Shown: positions 46,742 through 56,772, numbered from the stretch's first letter. The stretch is DNA of 64,000 nt from Gordonia sp. 'Campus' (GCF_022206305.1 NZ_JAKOIW010000016.1:62593-126592), one strand, 5' to 3'. The notes: generated from the sequence alone by a model not told the origin. Program-made: numbers and translations.

Positions 46742-47685
46742 TGACATCGACCACCTCCGACTCCACGGTCTCGGGTCTGTTCTCGTCGAGCACCTCCGCA
46801 TCGGCGAAGCGGCAGACCCTGCGGGCGAGCCTCGATTCCGGGACCCTCCAGCGTTGGCCGGGAGCATTCTCGCCACTCGTGGCAAAACTGATCGCGGACA
46901 TCGGTTTCGATGGTGTCTACGTTTCCGGCGCGGTGCTCTCGGCCGACCTGGGACTTCCCGACATCGGGCTCACCACCCTCAGCGAAGTCGCGGCGCGCGC
47001 CGGAACCATCGCCCGCGCAACCGAACTGCCCACTCTCGTCGACGCCGACACCGGCTTCGGCGAACCGATGAGCGCCGCTCGTACCGTCGCGATGCTCGAG
47101 GACGCAGGGCTCGCCGGATGTCACCTCGAAGATCAGGTGAATCCCAAGCGCTGCGGCCACCTCGACGGCAAGGACGTCGCGCCCGTCGGGGATATGGTCA
47201 AGCGACTCGGCGCGGCGCTCGCCGCCCGCCGCGACAGCGACTTCGTCATCTGCGCCCGCACCGATGCCCGCGCGATCGAGGGACTCGACGCCGCCATCGA
47301 CCGGGCCAAGGCCTACGCCGACGCCGGCGCCGACCTCATCTTCACCGAGGCCCTGCGCGACCTCGGCGAGTTCGAGCGGTTCCGCAAGGCCGTCGACGTG
47401 CCGCTGCTCGCCAACATGACCGAGTTCGGCAAGTCCGACCTGTTGACTGCCGAGCAGTTGACGAGTGTCGGTTACAACGCCGTCATCTATCCGGTGACCA
47501 CATTGCGGATCGCAATGGGCGCGGTCGAGCGCGGCCTGCGTGACATCGACTCGCAGGGAACACAATCCGCGATGCTCGACGACATGCAGCACCGCAGCAG
47601 GCTGTACGAATTGCTTCGTTACGAGGACTACAACGACTTCGACTCCGACCTGTTCAATTTCACCATCGAGGGAGCACCGCAATGA
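46741..47685 (+). CDS. prpB: 2-methylisocitrate lyase PrpB
   Basis: A 314-residue PEP mutase/isocitrate lyase-superfamily enzyme that cleaves 2-methylisocitrate to pyruvate and succinate. The active-site loop is NPKRCGHLDG with the catalytic Cys, and DADTGFGEP, CHLEDQVNPK and ICARTDARAIEG are metal-binding and substrate-site elements. Its ATG shares a base with the prpD stop (TGATG), and its TGA overlaps the prpC start by 4 bp. Confidence 0.96.
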   Translation: MTSTTSDSTVSGLFSSSTSASAKRQTLRASLDSGTLQRWPGAFSPLVAKLIADIGFDGVYVSGAVLSADLGLPDIGLTTLSEVAARAGTIARATELPTLVDADTGFGEPMSAARTVAMLEDAGLAGCHLEDQVNPKRCGHLDGKDVAPVGDMVKRLGAALAARRDSDFVICARTDARAIEGLDAAIDRAKAYADAGADLIFTEALRDLGEFERFRKAVDVPLLANMTEFGKSDLLTAEQLTSVGYNAVIYPVTTLRIAMGAVERGLRDIDSQGTQSAMLDDMQHRSRLYELLRYEDYNDFDSDLFNFTIEGAPQ

Positions 47686-48833
47686 CCACAGCCGACGCGG
47701 GCGCCGCCGACACGGTCGAGACCCCCACCATCTACAAAGGACTCGCCGGTGTCGTCGTCGATACCACGGCCATCTCCAAGGTCGTCCCCGAGACCAATTC
47801 GCTGACCTATCGCGGGTACGCCGTGCAGGATCTGGCCGAGCACTGCTCGTTCGAGAAGGTCGCCTACCTGCTCTGGCACGGCGAACTCCCCACCGACGGG
47901 CAACTGGCGCTGTTCACGCAGCGTGAACGCGCGTACCGGCGACTCGATCGAACGATCCTGTCTGTCGTGCACCGTATTCCGGAGAACTGTCACCCGATGG
48001 ATGTGGTGCGCACCGCGATCAGTTTCCTGGGCACCGAGGACCCTGACGAAGAACTCAGCACCCCGGAAGCCAACTACGACAAGTCGCTTCGGATGTTCGC
48101 CGTCCTGCCGACCATCGTCGCCGCCGACATGCGCCGTCGCCGCGGTCAGGATCCCATCGCTCCGCACCACGGACTGGGGTATGCCGAGAACTTCCTGAAC
48201 ATGTGCTTCGGTGAGGTTCCCGATCCGGTGATCGTCCGGGCGTTCGAGCAGTCGATGGTGCTGTACGCCGAACACAGTTTCAACGCATCGACTTTCGCCG
48301 CCCGCGTGGTCACGTCGACGCAGTCCGACATCTACAGTGCGGTCACCGCGGCGATCGGTGCGCTGAAGGGGTCGTTGCACGGCGGGGCCAATGAGGCGGT
48401 CATGTACGACATGATCGACATCGATCGGCCCGACCGCGCCGCGCCCTGGCTCACCGCGAAACTCGACGCCAGGGAGAAGGTCATGGGTTTCGGCCATCGC
48501 GTCTACAAGAACGGTGACTCGCGAGTGCCGACCATGAAGAGGGCCCTCCTCGACGTTGCGGATCATCTCGGCGAGACGAAGTGGTGCGAGATCTACGGTG
48601 AACTCGAAGCCGTCATGGATGCGCGGACCGGGATCAAACCCAACCTCGATTTCCCCACGGGTCCTGCGTATTACCTGATGGGTTTCGACATCGGTTCCTT
48701 TACCCCGATCTTCGTGATGAGCCGGATCACCGGTTGGACCGCCCACATCATGGAGCAAGTGGCCTCCAACGCCTTGATACGCCCGCTCAGCCAGTACTCC
48801 GGATCGCCCCAGCGGTCGCTGACCTCGGCCTAG
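47682..48833 (+). CDS. prpC: 2-methylcitrate synthase PrpC
   Basis: A 383-residue citrate-synthase-fold enzyme condensing propionyl-CoA with oxaloacetate. KGLAGVVVDTTAISKVVPE and TNSLTYRGYAVQDL are typical of actinobacterial methylcitrate synthases. Active-site residues are in LKGSLHGGANEAV (His), VMGFGHRVYKNGDSR (His, Arg) and the Asp of LDFPTGPAYYLMG. The ATG overlaps the prpB stop. Pyc follows after 33 bp. Confidence 0.95.
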   Translation: MTTADAGAADTVETPTIYKGLAGVVVDTTAISKVVPETNSLTYRGYAVQDLAEHCSFEKVAYLLWHGELPTDGQLALFTQRERAYRRLDRTILSVVHRIPENCHPMDVVRTAISFLGTEDPDEELSTPEANYDKSLRMFAVLPTIVAADMRRRRGQDPIAPHHGLGYAENFLNMCFGEVPDPVIVRAFEQSMVLYAEHSFNASTFAARVVTSTQSDIYSAVTAAIGALKGSLHGGANEAVMYDMIDIDRPDRAAPWLTAKLDAREKVMGFGHRVYKNGDSRVPTMKRALLDVADHLGETKWCEIYGELEAVMDARTGIKPNLDFPTGPAYYLMGFDIGSFTPIFVMSRITGWTAHIMEQVASNALIRPLSQYSGSPQRSLTSA

Positions 48834-48866
48834 CCGCCACATCCCAGCCCGACGAGAGAGAGTCAC

Positions 48867-51800
48867 GTGTTCGAGAAAGTCCTGGTCGCCAACCGCGGCG
48901 AGATCGCTGTGCGCGCCTTCCGCGCATCCTTCGAACTCGGTGCCCGAACGGTTGCGGTCTTCCCTTACGAAGACCGCAATTCGGTGCACCGGACGAAAGC
49001 CGATGAGTCGTATCAGATCGGGAATCCGGGTCAACCGGTGCGCGCGTATCTGTCGGTCGAGGGGGTGGTCGCGGCGGCAGAACGCTCCGGCGCTGACGCG
49101 GTCTACCCGGGTTATGGATTCCTCTCGGAGAACCAGGGATTGGCCCGGGCGTGCGCGGAGGCCGGGATCACTTTCGTCGGGCCGTCGGCCGACGTGCTCG
49201 AGCTGACCGGAAACAAGGCGACGGCGGTGGCCGCTGCCAAGGCGGCCGGACTGCCGGTGCTGGCGTCGTCGGAGCCGTCGGCGGATGTGGACGAGTTGGT
49301 GCGGGCCGCGCACGACATGGACTTCCCGGTGTTCGTGAAAGCCGTCGCCGGCGGCGGGGGCCGAGGTATGCGCCGGGTGGAGGAGATCGCCGGCCTGGCC
49401 GATGCGATCAGAGTGGCCTCTCGAGAGGCCGAGGCCGCCTTCGGCAATGCGACGGTGTTCCTGGAACAAGCTGTCGTCAACCCGCGCCACATCGAGGTGC
49501 AGATCCTCGCCGACACCCAGGGCAATGTCATCCATCTTTTTGAGCGGGACTGCTCGGTGCAGCGCCGTCACCAGAAGGTGATCGAGCTGGCGCCGGCACC
49601 GAACCTCTCCTCGGCGCTGAGGGAGCAGATCTGTTCCGACGCAGTCGCCTTCGCCCGGCACATCGGGTACACCTGTGCCGGGACCGTCGAGTTCCTGCTC
49701 GATGAACAGGCCGCCGCCGGGAGCGCAGCGAGCGGGGCGAGTGAGTCCAAGCCTTATGTGTTCATCGAGATGAATCCGCGAATCCAGGTCGAACACACGG
49801 TGACTGAGGAGATCACCGACGTGGATCTGGTTGCCGCGCAGTTGCGGATCGCCTCGGGTGAATCACTCGACGACCTCGGTCTGAGTCAGGACGGGCTACA
49901 GATCCGCGGTGCGGCGATGCAGTGCCGCATCACCACCGAGGATCCGGCCGACGACTTCCGGCCTGCCGTCGGGCGTATCACCGCCTACCGCAGTCCCGGG
50001 GGTGCCGGGGTGCGCCTGGATGGTGGCGCGGTACTCGGTGGGGAGGTCAGCGGTCATTTCGACTCGATGCTCGTCAAACTGACGTGCCGAGGACGCGATT
50101 TCGCCACTGCGGCGCGACGGGCCCGACGTGCGGTGGCCGAGTTCCGCATCCGCGGTGTGGCCACCAACATCTCGTTCCTGCAGGCGGTGCTCGACGACGT
50201 CGACTTCCGCGAGGGGCGGGTCACGACCTCGTTCATCGAGGACCGGCCCTGGTTGCTGACCTCGCGATCGTCGGCCGATCGCGGCACGAAGATCCTGACC
50301 TACCTGGCCGATGTCACCGTCAACAAGCCCCATGGCGAGCGCCCGACCTCGGTCTACCCGCGCGACAAGCTACCCACCCTGGACCGGGTGACGCTGGCAT
50401 CGCCTCCGGACGGATCGCGGCAACGGTTGCTGGCATCGGGGCCACAGGGATTCGCCGATGACCTCCGCGATGCGACGGCGCTGGGCGTCACCGACACCAC
50501 CTTCCGCGATGCGCATCAGTCGCTACTGGCAACAAGGGTGCGTACGACCGGCCTGATGGCCGTGGCTCCGTATATCGCGGCCATGACTCCGCAGTTGCTG
50601 TCTCTGGAGTGCTGGGGTGGTGCCACCTACGACGTCGCGCTGCGCTTCCTGAAGGAGGACCCGTGGGATCGGCTGGCGCAGCTGCGCGAAGCGGTGCCCA
50701 ACATCTGTCTGCAGATGCTGCTGCGCGGCGCGAACACCGTCGGCTACACGCCGTACCCCACGAAGGTGACCACCGCGTTCGTCGCCGAGGCGACGGCGAC
50801 TGGGATCGACATCTTCCGGATCTTCGACGCGTTCAACAACATCGAGGCGATGCGCCCGGCGATCGATGCGGTCCGCGAGACCGGCACGGCGGTGGCGGAA
50901 GTGGCGATGTCCTACACCGGCGACCTGGCGGACCCGGCCGAAGATCTGTACACCCTCGACTACTACCTCCGGCTGGCCGAGCAGATCGTCGATGCCGGTG
51001 CGCACGTGCTGGCGATCAAGGACATGGCCGGGCTGCTGCGTGCCCCTGCTGCGACAACGCTGGTGTCGGCGTTGCGCCGGGAGTTCGACCTGCCGGTGCA
51101 CGTGCACACCCACGACACCCCCGGTGGGCAGTTGGCGACCTATCTCGCGGCGTGGCAGGCCGGAGCATCGGCGGTCGACGGCGCCAGCGCCGCGCTGGCC
51201 GGCACCACCAGCCAGCCCGCGCTGTCCGCGATCGTCGCCGCGGCCGCGCATTCCGACCGCGACACCGGCCTCGACCTCCAGGCGGTCTGCGATCTCGAGC
51301 CATACTGGGAAGCGCTGCGAAAAGTGTACGCGCCCTTCGAATCGGGGTTACCGGCGCCGACCGGACGTGTGTACACGCACGAGATCCCGGGCGGGCAATT
51401 GTCGAACCTGCGGCAACAAGCCATCGCGCTCGGACTCGGGAACAGATTCGAGGCGGTCGAAAAAGCCTATGCCGCCGCCGACCGCATGCTGGGCAGGCTG
51501 ATCAAGGTCACCCCGTCGTCGAAGGTCGTGGGCGATCTCGCGCTGGCACTGGTGGGCAAGGGGATCACCGCCGAGGAGTTCGCCGCCGATCCGCGGTCCC
51601 ACGACATCCCGGACTCGGTGATCGGTTTCCTGCGAGGCGAGCTCGGCGACCCGGCCGGCGGGTGGCCGGAACCGTTGCGAACGGTCGCGCTCGAAGGACG
51701 CGCCGACGCGGCGGCGACCGAGGACCTGTCGGCCGAGGACTCGGTGGCATTGGACACCGCGGGGCCGGAGCGGCAGCACACCCTCAGCCGACTCCTGTTC

Positions 51801-52295
51801 CCAGGTCCCACAAAGGAGTTCGACGACCATCAGGAAACCTACGGCGACACCTCACGGCTGTCGGCGAATCAGTTCTTCTACGGGTTGCGTTACGGCGAGG
51901 AGCACCGCGTCGAGCTCGAACCGGGCGTGGAGTTGCTCATCGGGCTCGAGGCGATCAGCGAACCCGACGACAACGGCATGCGCACCGTCATGGGCATTCT
52001 CAACGGACAACTGCGGCCGGTGCAGGTGCGTGACCGATCGGTCGACGCCGAGGTGGCTGTCTCGGAGAAGGCGGACCGGGCCGACCCCCGTCACGTCGGC
52101 GCACCGTTTGCCGGGGTCGTCTCGCTGAGTGTCGGTGTCGGCGACGAGGTCGCCGCCGGCGCGGCCATCGGCACCATCGAGGCCATGAAGATGGAGGCCA
52201 CGATCACCGCACCCGTCGACGGCAGGGTCGCGAGGCTGGCGATCGACGCGATCACGCAGGTCGCGCCTGGCGATCTGCTCGTCGAGATCGGTTGA
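48867..52295 (+). CDS. pyc: Pyruvate carboxylase
   Basis: A 1142-residue biotin enzyme, ATP plus bicarbonate plus pyruvate to oxaloacetate. The biotin carboxylase domain (about 1-460) has KAVAGGGGRGMRRV and EMNPRIQVEHTVTEEITDVD. The carboxyltransferase domain (about 535-830) has TDTTFRDAHQSLLATRVRT and HVHTHDTPGGQ. The biotinyl lysine is Lys1108 in EAMKMEA. An Ala/Ser/Gly-rich insert of about 12 residues sits between TVEFLLDEQ and YVFIEMNPR, where other family members are short. The GTG start at 48867 follows GAGAGAG. It lies 33 bp after prpC, so it is probably in the prp operon. Confidence 0.97.
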   Translation: MFEKVLVANRGEIAVRAFRASFELGARTVAVFPYEDRNSVHRTKADESYQIGNPGQPVRAYLSVEGVVAAAERSGADAVYPGYGFLSENQGLARACAEAGITFVGPSADVLELTGNKATAVAAAKAAGLPVLASSEPSADVDELVRAAHDMDFPVFVKAVAGGGGRGMRRVEEIAGLADAIRVASREAEAAFGNATVFLEQAVVNPRHIEVQILADTQGNVIHLFERDCSVQRRHQKVIELAPAPNLSSALREQICSDAVAFARHIGYTCAGTVEFLLDEQAAAGSAASGASESKPYVFIEMNPRIQVEHTVTEEITDVDLVAAQLRIASGESLDDLGLSQDGLQIRGAAMQCRITTEDPADDFRPAVGRITAYRSPGGAGVRLDGGAVLGGEVSGHFDSMLVKLTCRGRDFATAARRARRAVAEFRIRGVATNISFLQAVLDDVDFREGRVTTSFIEDRPWLLTSRSSADRGTKILTYLADVTVNKPHGERPTSVYPRDKLPTLDRVTLASPPDGSRQRLLASGPQGFADDLRDATALGVTDTTFRDAHQSLLATRVRTTGLMAVAPYIAAMTPQLLSLECWGGATYDVALRFLKEDPWDRLAQLREAVPNICLQMLLRGANTVGYTPYPTKVTTAFVAEATATGIDIFRIFDAFNNIEAMRPAIDAVRETGTAVAEVAMSYTGDLADPAEDLYTLDYYLRLAEQIVDAGAHVLAIKDMAGLLRAPAATTLVSALRREFDLPVHVHTHDTPGGQLATYLAAWQAGASAVDGASAALAGTTSQPALSAIVAAAAHSDRDTGLDLQAVCDLEPYWEALRKVYAPFESGLPAPTGRVYTHEIPGGQLSNLRQQAIALGLGNRFEAVEKAYAAADRMLGRLIKVTPSSKVVGDLALALVGKGITAEEFAADPRSHDIPDSVIGFLRGELGDPAGGWPEPLRTVALEGRADAAATEDLSAEDSVALDTAGPERQHTLSRLLFPGPTKEFDDHQETYGDTSRLSANQFFYGLRYGEEHRVELEPGVELLIGLEAISEPDDNGMRTVMGILNGQLRPVQVRDRSVDAEVAVSEKADRADPRHVGAPFAGVVSLSVGVGDEVAAGAAIGTIEAMKMEATITAPVDGRVARLAIDAITQVAPGDLLVEIG

Positions 52296-52326
52296 CGCAC
52301 AACACGCAGTCGGTATTGCAGACCGC

Positions 52327-52358
52327 GGCCGTCGCACTCACGGGAGAGTGCGACGGCC
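52327..52358. terminator. Terminator hairpin between pyc and metE
   Basis: GGCCGTCGCACTC (52327-52339) pairs perfectly with GAGTGCGACGGCC (52346-52358), a 13-bp stem with a 6-nt loop. It lies in the 91-bp space between the converging pyc and metE genes and could stop transcription from both sides. GGGGTCATTTG follows on the plus strand, a weak T tract. Confidence 0.8.
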
Positions 52359-52386
52359 GGGGTCATTTGTGGAGCCGGTTGACTGC

Positions 52387-54690
52387 CTAGCCGGACAGCG
52401 GGATCGTCCCGCGCAGTCGCGTTGCCGCGGCCACCATGTTGGTGAGCGAGCCCACCACCTCCGGGGTCCCGCGGGTCTTCAGCCCGCAATCCGGGTTGAC
52501 CCACAGACGGGAAGCGCCGACGCTCGACAGCGCCGACGACAGGGCCGAGAAGATCTCGTCCTGGTCGGGCACGCGCGGCGAGTGGATGTCGTAGACACCC
52601 GGGCCCACCGCGTTACGAAAGCCTGCCTCGTCGAGGTCGTCGAGCACCTCCATGTGAGACCGCGCCGCCTCGATCGAGGTGACGTCGGCGTCGAGGTCGG
52701 CGATCGCTCCGATGACCTCGCCGAATTCCGAATAGCAGAGGTGCGTGTGGATCTGCGTGTCGTCGCGGACCCCGGAGGTCGCGATGCGGAACGCCCGAAC
52801 GGCCCACGCCAGGTACGCGGGCTTGTCCGCGTCACGCAACGGCAGCAACTCGCGCAGAGCGGGTTCGTCGACCTGGATGATCCCGACCCCTGCCCTCTCG
52901 AGGTCGACGGTCTCGTCACGGATGGCGAGCGCGATCTGATCGGCAGACGCCGACAGCGGCTGGTCGTTGCGAACGAAAGACCAGGCAAGAATCGTCACCG
53001 GGCCGGTCAGCATGCCCTTGACCGGTTTGCTGGTGAGCGTCTGTGCGTAGGTGATCCAGTCGACTGTCATCTGTTTCGGCCGGCTCACATCGCCGTAGAG
53101 GATCGGTGGCCGCACGCACCGCGAGCCGTAGGACTGCACCCAACCGTTTGCCGTCGCGAAGTATCCCTCGAACTGCTCGGCGAAGTACTGCACCATGTCA
53201 TTGCGTTCGGGTTCCCCGTGCACGAGAACGTCGAGGCCGATCGACTCCTGCAGCGCCACGACGTCGGCGATCTCCGCCTTCATCCGGTTCTCGTACCCGG
53301 TGCGGTCGATCTCGCCCGACCGGAACGCGGCCCGTGCCAGCCGGATGGCAGAGGTCTGCGGATAGGAACCGATCGTGGTGGTCGGCAGCGGGGGCAGTCC
53401 CAGACGCTCCTGCTGGGCGGCGAGGCGATCATCGGCCGGGCCGCGCGTCGCGTCGGTATCGGTGACGGCGTCCAGGCGTGCGCGGACCTCGGCGTTGCGC
53501 AGGCGAGGATCCGTGGCGCGGCTGGCCAACGCCATCGAGCTCTCGGTGAACGCGGCCGCCTGCGCGGCGCGACCCTCGCGCAACGCCGACGACAACACCG
53601 CTACCTCGTCGAACTTCTCGGCGGCGAAGGCGAGCCAGCCGCGGAGGTTGGTGTCGAGCTCGTCCTCCGCGTCCACGGTGTAGGGGATATGAAGGGTCGA
53701 GCACGACGTCGAGACGGCAATGGAACGGGCGGAACCGATCACGGTGGCCAGCGTGGCCGCGGCCTGGTCCAGGTCGGTGCGCCACACGTTGCGGCCGTCG
53801 ACCACGCCGGCGATCAGCAGCTTGTCGGCCAGGCCCGGGGTGCCGGCCACCGTCTCGACCGAGCCGTCGACGAGGTCGACCGCGATGGCCTCGACCGGGG
53901 TCCGGGCCAGATCTGCCAACCGATCACCGGCGTCGCCGAAGTACGTCGCCACCGCGATGGCCGGACGCCGCTCGTGGGAGCCCAGGGCGTTGTACACCGA
54001 TTCGGTCCGCGGACCCAGGTCCGCGGCGGCATCGGTCACCAGGACGGGTTCGTCCAGCTGAACCCACTCGACGCCTGCGCCAGCCAACTGCGTCAGAAGG
54101 TCTCGGTACAGGGGCACCAACTCATCGAGGCGATCGAGCGGCGCGCCCGCCCCGTCGACCGCCTTCGACAGCGTCAGGAAGGTCACCGGGCCGACGATCA
54201 CCGGGCGGGCCGGCAGACCCAGTTCCCTGGCTTCGGCGACCTCGGCCAACACCTTCGACGGATTCAACCGGAACGTGGTCGACGGGCCGATCTCGGGGAC
54301 CAGGTAGTGGTAATTGGTGTCGAACCATTTGGTCATCTCGAGTGGGGTCACCTCGGCGGTTCCGCGGGCCGCCGCGAAGTAGCGGTCGAGCGGATCGTCG
54401 ATCCCGGCGAACCTCGCCGGGAGTGCGTCGAGGAGGACCGTGGTGTCGAGCACCTGGTCGTAGTACGAGAACGTGTTGACCGGGACGGAGTCGTGGCCGG
54501 CCTCGATGAGCTCGGCCCACTGCTCGCTGCGTAGGCGCTGCGAGACGGTGGCGAGCTCGGTTCGGTCGATGCGACCGGACCAATAGCTTTCGACGGCCCT
54601 CTTCAGTTCGCGCCGGGGGCCGATGCGCGCGGTGCCGAGGACGGTGGTCGTGAACGGTGCCGCGGAGCTGCGGCGGACGGTGTCGGACAT
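52387..54690 (-). CDS. metE: Cobalamin-independent methionine synthase
   Basis: A 767-residue MetE that moves the methyl group of methyltetrahydrofolate polyglutamate to homocysteine. N-terminal [20 protein letters not shown], then the core zinc-site residues are visible in [12 protein letters not shown] (His and Cys), [10 protein letters not shown] (Glu region) and [10 protein letters not shown] (Cys735). Homocysteine and folate-site residues in [11 protein letters not shown] also fit. A cobalamin riboswitch lies upstream, so the enzyme should be made only when B12 is scarce. Confidence 0.97.
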   Translation of the reverse strand: MSDTVRRSSAAPFTTTVLGTARIGPRRELKRAVESYWSGRIDRTELATVSQRLRSEQWAELIEAGHDSVPVNTFSYYDQVLDTTVLLDALPARFAGIDDPLDRYFAAARGTAEVTPLEMTKWFDTNYHYLVPEIGPSTTFRLNPSKVLAEVAEARELGLPARPVIVGPVTFLTLSKAVDGAGAPLDRLDELVPLYRDLLTQLAGAGVEWVQLDEPVLVTDAAADLGPRTESVYNALGSHERRPAIAVATYFGDAGDRLADLARTPVEAIAVDLVDGSVETVAGTPGLADKLLIAGVVDGRNVWRTDLDQAAATLATVIGSARSIAVSTSCSTLHIPYTVDAEDELDTNLRGWLAFAAEKFDEVAVLSSALREGRAAQAAAFTESSMALASRATDPRLRNAEVRARLDAVTDTDATRGPADDRLAAQQERLGLPPLPTTTIGSYPQTSAIRLARAAFRSGEIDRTGYENRMKAEIADVVALQESIGLDVLVHGEPERNDMVQYFAEQFEGYFATANGWVQSYGSRCVRPPILYGDVSRPKQMTVDWITYAQTLTSKPVKGMLTGPVTILAWSFVRNDQPLSASADQIALAIRDETVDLERAGVGIIQVDEPALRELLPLRDADKPAYLAWAVRAFRIATSGVRDDTQIHTHLCYSEFGEVIGAIADLDADVTSIEAARSHMEVLDDLDEAGFRNAVGPGVYDIHSPRVPDQDEIFSALSSALSSVGASRLWVNPDCGLKTRGTPEVVGSLTNMVAAATRLRGTIPLSG

Positions 54691-54827
54691 GGACGTCGAC
54701 TTCTCCTACTGACGGTGGATGGTTCACCGCCCAGCAGGGGAGATCGATCGGACCCACGCCGCGCGCAGCAGAGAGCGCGCGACGATCGCCGGTTCGACCT
54801 GCGCCCAATCCTCGAGGCGGCGAGCCA

Positions 54828-54846
54828 CCGGACGCGGCGCGTCCGG
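54828..54846 (-). promoter_or_regulatory. Perfect hairpin in the metE riboswitch expression platform
   Basis: CCGGACGCG (54828-54836) and CGCGTCCGG (54838-54846) form a 9-bp perfect stem around one base, directly 3' of the aptamer on the minus strand. It may act with a GC repeat nearer to metE to control access to the gene. No T-run follows it, so translational control is more likely than termination. Confidence 0.5.
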
Positions 54847-54847
54847 T

Positions 54848-55075
54848 ACACCTGGCAGGTCTTCGGGCTCACCGTCGCTCTCGATCGAGATTTCGCTGAT
54901 CGAGGTTCCTACTGACCGTCGCTTCCCAAGCCGGAGCTCAGTGCTGTTGACGGTGGTCGTTACGGCATACCGCTGCGGGGACAGCTCCGGATTCGAACCG
55001 GATTCCCTCTCGTCCGCCGGCGGAATGCCGGCGACTCGACGCCGCGAAAAGAGAGCTGAAAAGACCTCCGACGCG
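54848..55075 (-). ncRNA. Cobalamin riboswitch upstream of metE
   Basis: On the minus strand the B12-box region reads GGGAATCCGG, TTCGAATCCGG and AGCTGTCCCCGCAGCGGTA (rc of 54963-55006), close to the consensus GGAA-n-CGGTG-n-AAxCCGG-n-CTGxCCCGCxxCGGTA. The 3' part reads GAGCCCGAAGACCTGCCAGG (rc of 54851-54870), matching the conserved GAGCCxGxAGACCTGCC element. Binding of adenosylcobalamin would turn metE off. Exact aptamer ends are approximate. Confidence 0.88.
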
Positions 55076-55149
55076 GCGAACCACATGCGCCGTCGACCCT
55101 AGCCCAGCAAGGTCGATCCGCCGAACACCGGTGGTTCGACGCGCAGAGG

Positions 55150-55494
55150 TCAGCCGTCGATCTGAGCACGGCGGAAGTCCATCATCGCGCGGATCGCATC
55201 GTCGGACGGAGGGGTCCCCGGCTGAAAACGTACGGTGCCCTTCTCCACGTCGAAACCGTCGAGAAGCGGCCGTCCGGCGTCGACCGCCTCGGGGCTGAAC
55301 GGGTAGAGACCGATGTGCTTCTTGGTGCGCATCACCGAGAGGAGCGGGCTTCCTCGATAGGTCAGGGCCGGCATGCCGTAGCCCTTGCCCTGCTCGGTGC
55401 CGGGGACCGTGCTGCGAGCCACGTCGTAGATGTGGGCGACCGCGTCGCGGTCGGCGGGGTCGAGCCCGTGGAGATAGTCGTCGACGGTGCCCAT
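55150..55494 (-). CDS. DUF1801 (YdhG-like) protein
   Basis: A 114-residue soluble protein. VDDYLHGLDPADRDAVAHIYDVA, then YGMPALTYRGSPLLSVMRTKKHIGLYPFSP (split here), and the C-terminal GTVRFQPGTPPSDDAIRAMM match DUF1801 proteins such as YdhG, often called iron-chaperone-like on structural grounds. The ATG at 55494 is where family similarity begins, and the frame extends upstream into the infA leader without similarity. The function is unknown. Confidence 0.8.
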   Translation of the reverse strand: MGTVDDYLHGLDPADRDAVAHIYDVARSTVPGTEQGKGYGMPALTYRGSPLLSVMRTKKHIGLYPFSPEAVDAGRPLLDGFDVEKGTVRFQPGTPPSDDAIRAMMDFRRAQIDG

Positions 55495-55528
55495 GCGGTG
55501 AGGCCTCTCTGCGACGCCAGGCGCGCAT

Positions 55529-55557
55529 TTGGCCTGGCCTGGTCGTTCGCGTAACAT
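55529..55557 (+). promoter_or_regulatory. infAp: Promoter of the infA-rpmJ-rpsM operon
   Basis: TTGGCC at 55529-55534 and TAACAT at 55552-55557 are 17 bp apart and fit the housekeeping sigma consensus. The resulting leader before infA is about 175-180 nt. The promoter lies just upstream of the divergent DUF1801 gene. Confidence 0.6.
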
Positions 55558-55740
55558 GGACCGTCGGTGCGCATCGCGTGCCGGGCATCGGCGTGTCAGC
55601 ACGCGGGCCCGGGCGGCGCACACCGGGTACAGGTCCTCGCGGATCGGTGCCCACACCCTAACGGACAAACACTGAGTCAACCCGGTCAACGGCCGCTGCA
55701 TCGTCGAGATGTCGTGGTCACGGCCAGGATCGCGGAGGAC

Positions 55741-55962
55741 ATGGCGAAGAAAGACGGGGCCATCGAGGTCGAGGGTCGAGTGATCGAACCCCTGCCCAAT
55801 GCGATGTTTCGTATTGAGCTGGAGAACGGACACAAGGTTCTCGCCCACATCAGCGGCAAGATGCGGCAGCACTACATCCGCATCCTGCCCGAGGACCGGG
55901 TCGTCGTGGAACTCTCGCCCTACGACCTGGCTCGTGGGCGAATCGTGTACCGCTACAAGTAA
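55741..55962 (+). CDS. infA: Translation initiation factor IF-1
   Basis: A 73-residue S1-like OB-fold protein, [20 protein letters not shown], then [22 protein letters not shown]. It occupies the A site of the 30S subunit during initiation. The ATG at 55741 follows GGAGGAC; earlier in-frame codons lie in the leader. First gene of the second ribosomal operon. Confidence 0.98.
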   Translation: MAKKDGAIEVEGRVIEPLPNAMFRIELENGHKVLAHISGKMRQHYIRILPEDRVVVELSPYDLARGRIVYRYK

Positions 55963-56079
55963 GACTTTCCCGGCGATGCCGGGGACAGACTTCCCGGACA
56001 TCCGTTCGGGAGGAGACCGACACCCACGTGCACGGCCGCTTCGGCGTGCGCGCGGGCGAGCCGAGCAGGAGAGATTGAC

Positions 56080-56193
56080 GTGAAGGTTCAGCCGAGCGTC
56101 AAGCCGATCTGCGAGAAGTGCAAGGTGATCCGCCGCAACGGTCGGGTCATGGTGATCTGCGAGAACCTGCGTCACAAGCAGCGTCAGGGCTGA
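56080..56193 (+). CDS. rpmJ: 50S ribosomal protein L36 (zinc-ribbon form)
   Basis: A 37-residue protein starting with a GTG at 56080 behind AGGAGAG. It reads [19 protein letters not shown], then [18 protein letters not shown]. Cys11, Cys14, Cys27 and His32 form the zinc site, so this is the C+ zinc-binding type rather than the zinc-free paralogue. It lies between infA and rpsM as usual and is too short to appear in ordinary ORF lists. Confidence 0.96.
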   Translation: MKVQPSVKPICEKCKVIRRNGRVMVICENLRHKQRQG

Positions 56194-56403
56194 TCACGCG
56201 CACCCTCCGGGTCGCTTGAGTCAGAACAACTGAAGACCGACAACTGAACAACACAGGACCTCCCAACACCAGCGGCGACAGACGCGTCACCGCCTACCTC
56301 CGGATCAGAGGCCGGAGCCCACGAGGCCGGACACACGGTTCGGCACCAGCTCGCGGGACGGACTGGGAGCAGACCTCTGAGAATCGAAAAGGAAATCCGC
56401 CAC

Positions 56404-56772
56404 ATGGCACGTGTTGCTGGTGTGGATCTCCCCCGCGAGAAGCGGCTGGAGATCGCACTGACCTACATCTACGGAGTTGGACGTACCACCTCCAAGGAGA
56501 TCCTCGAGGGAACGGGCCTGAGCCCCGACCTGCGAGCCAAGGATCTCACCGACGCAGACGTCTCGAAGCTGCGTGAGTACATCGAAGCCTCGGTGAAGGT
56601 CGAGGGTGACCTGCGTCGCGAGGTGCAGGCCGATATCCGTCGCAAGATCGAGATCGGCTGCTACCAGGGTCTGCGCCACCGTCGTGGCCTGCCCGTGCGT
56701 GGACAGCGCACCAAGACCAATGCCCGCACTCGCAAGGGCCCGAAGAAGACCATCGCCGGGAAGAAGAAGTAA
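56404..56772 (+). CDS. rpsM: 30S ribosomal protein S13
   Basis: A 122-residue S13. [30 protein letters not shown] and the C-terminal [16 protein letters not shown] followed by a Lys-rich tail. It lies at the head of the 30S subunit and contacts P-site tRNA. Its TAA shares one base with the rpsK ATG. Confidence 0.98.
   Translation: MARVAGVDLPREKRLEIALTYIYGVGRTTSKEILEGTGLSPDLRAKDLTDADVSKLREYIEASVKVEGDLRREVQADIRRKIEIGCYQGLRHRRGLPVRGQRTKTNARTRKGPKKTIAGKKK

Noticed and set aside
47628..49796. 722-codon open frame antisense to prpC and pyc
   Set aside because: Complement of two clear enzyme genes with family motifs, no ribosome binding site and biased composition only.
52348..54534. 728-codon open frame antisense to metE
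   Set aside because: It lies fully opposite metE, has no recognisable domain, and is Arg/Gly-rich as expected from the complement of a high-GC gene.
54724..55086. 120-codon minus-strand frame upstream of metE
   Set aside because: It coincides with the cobalamin riboswitch, whose conserved boxes explain the sequence.
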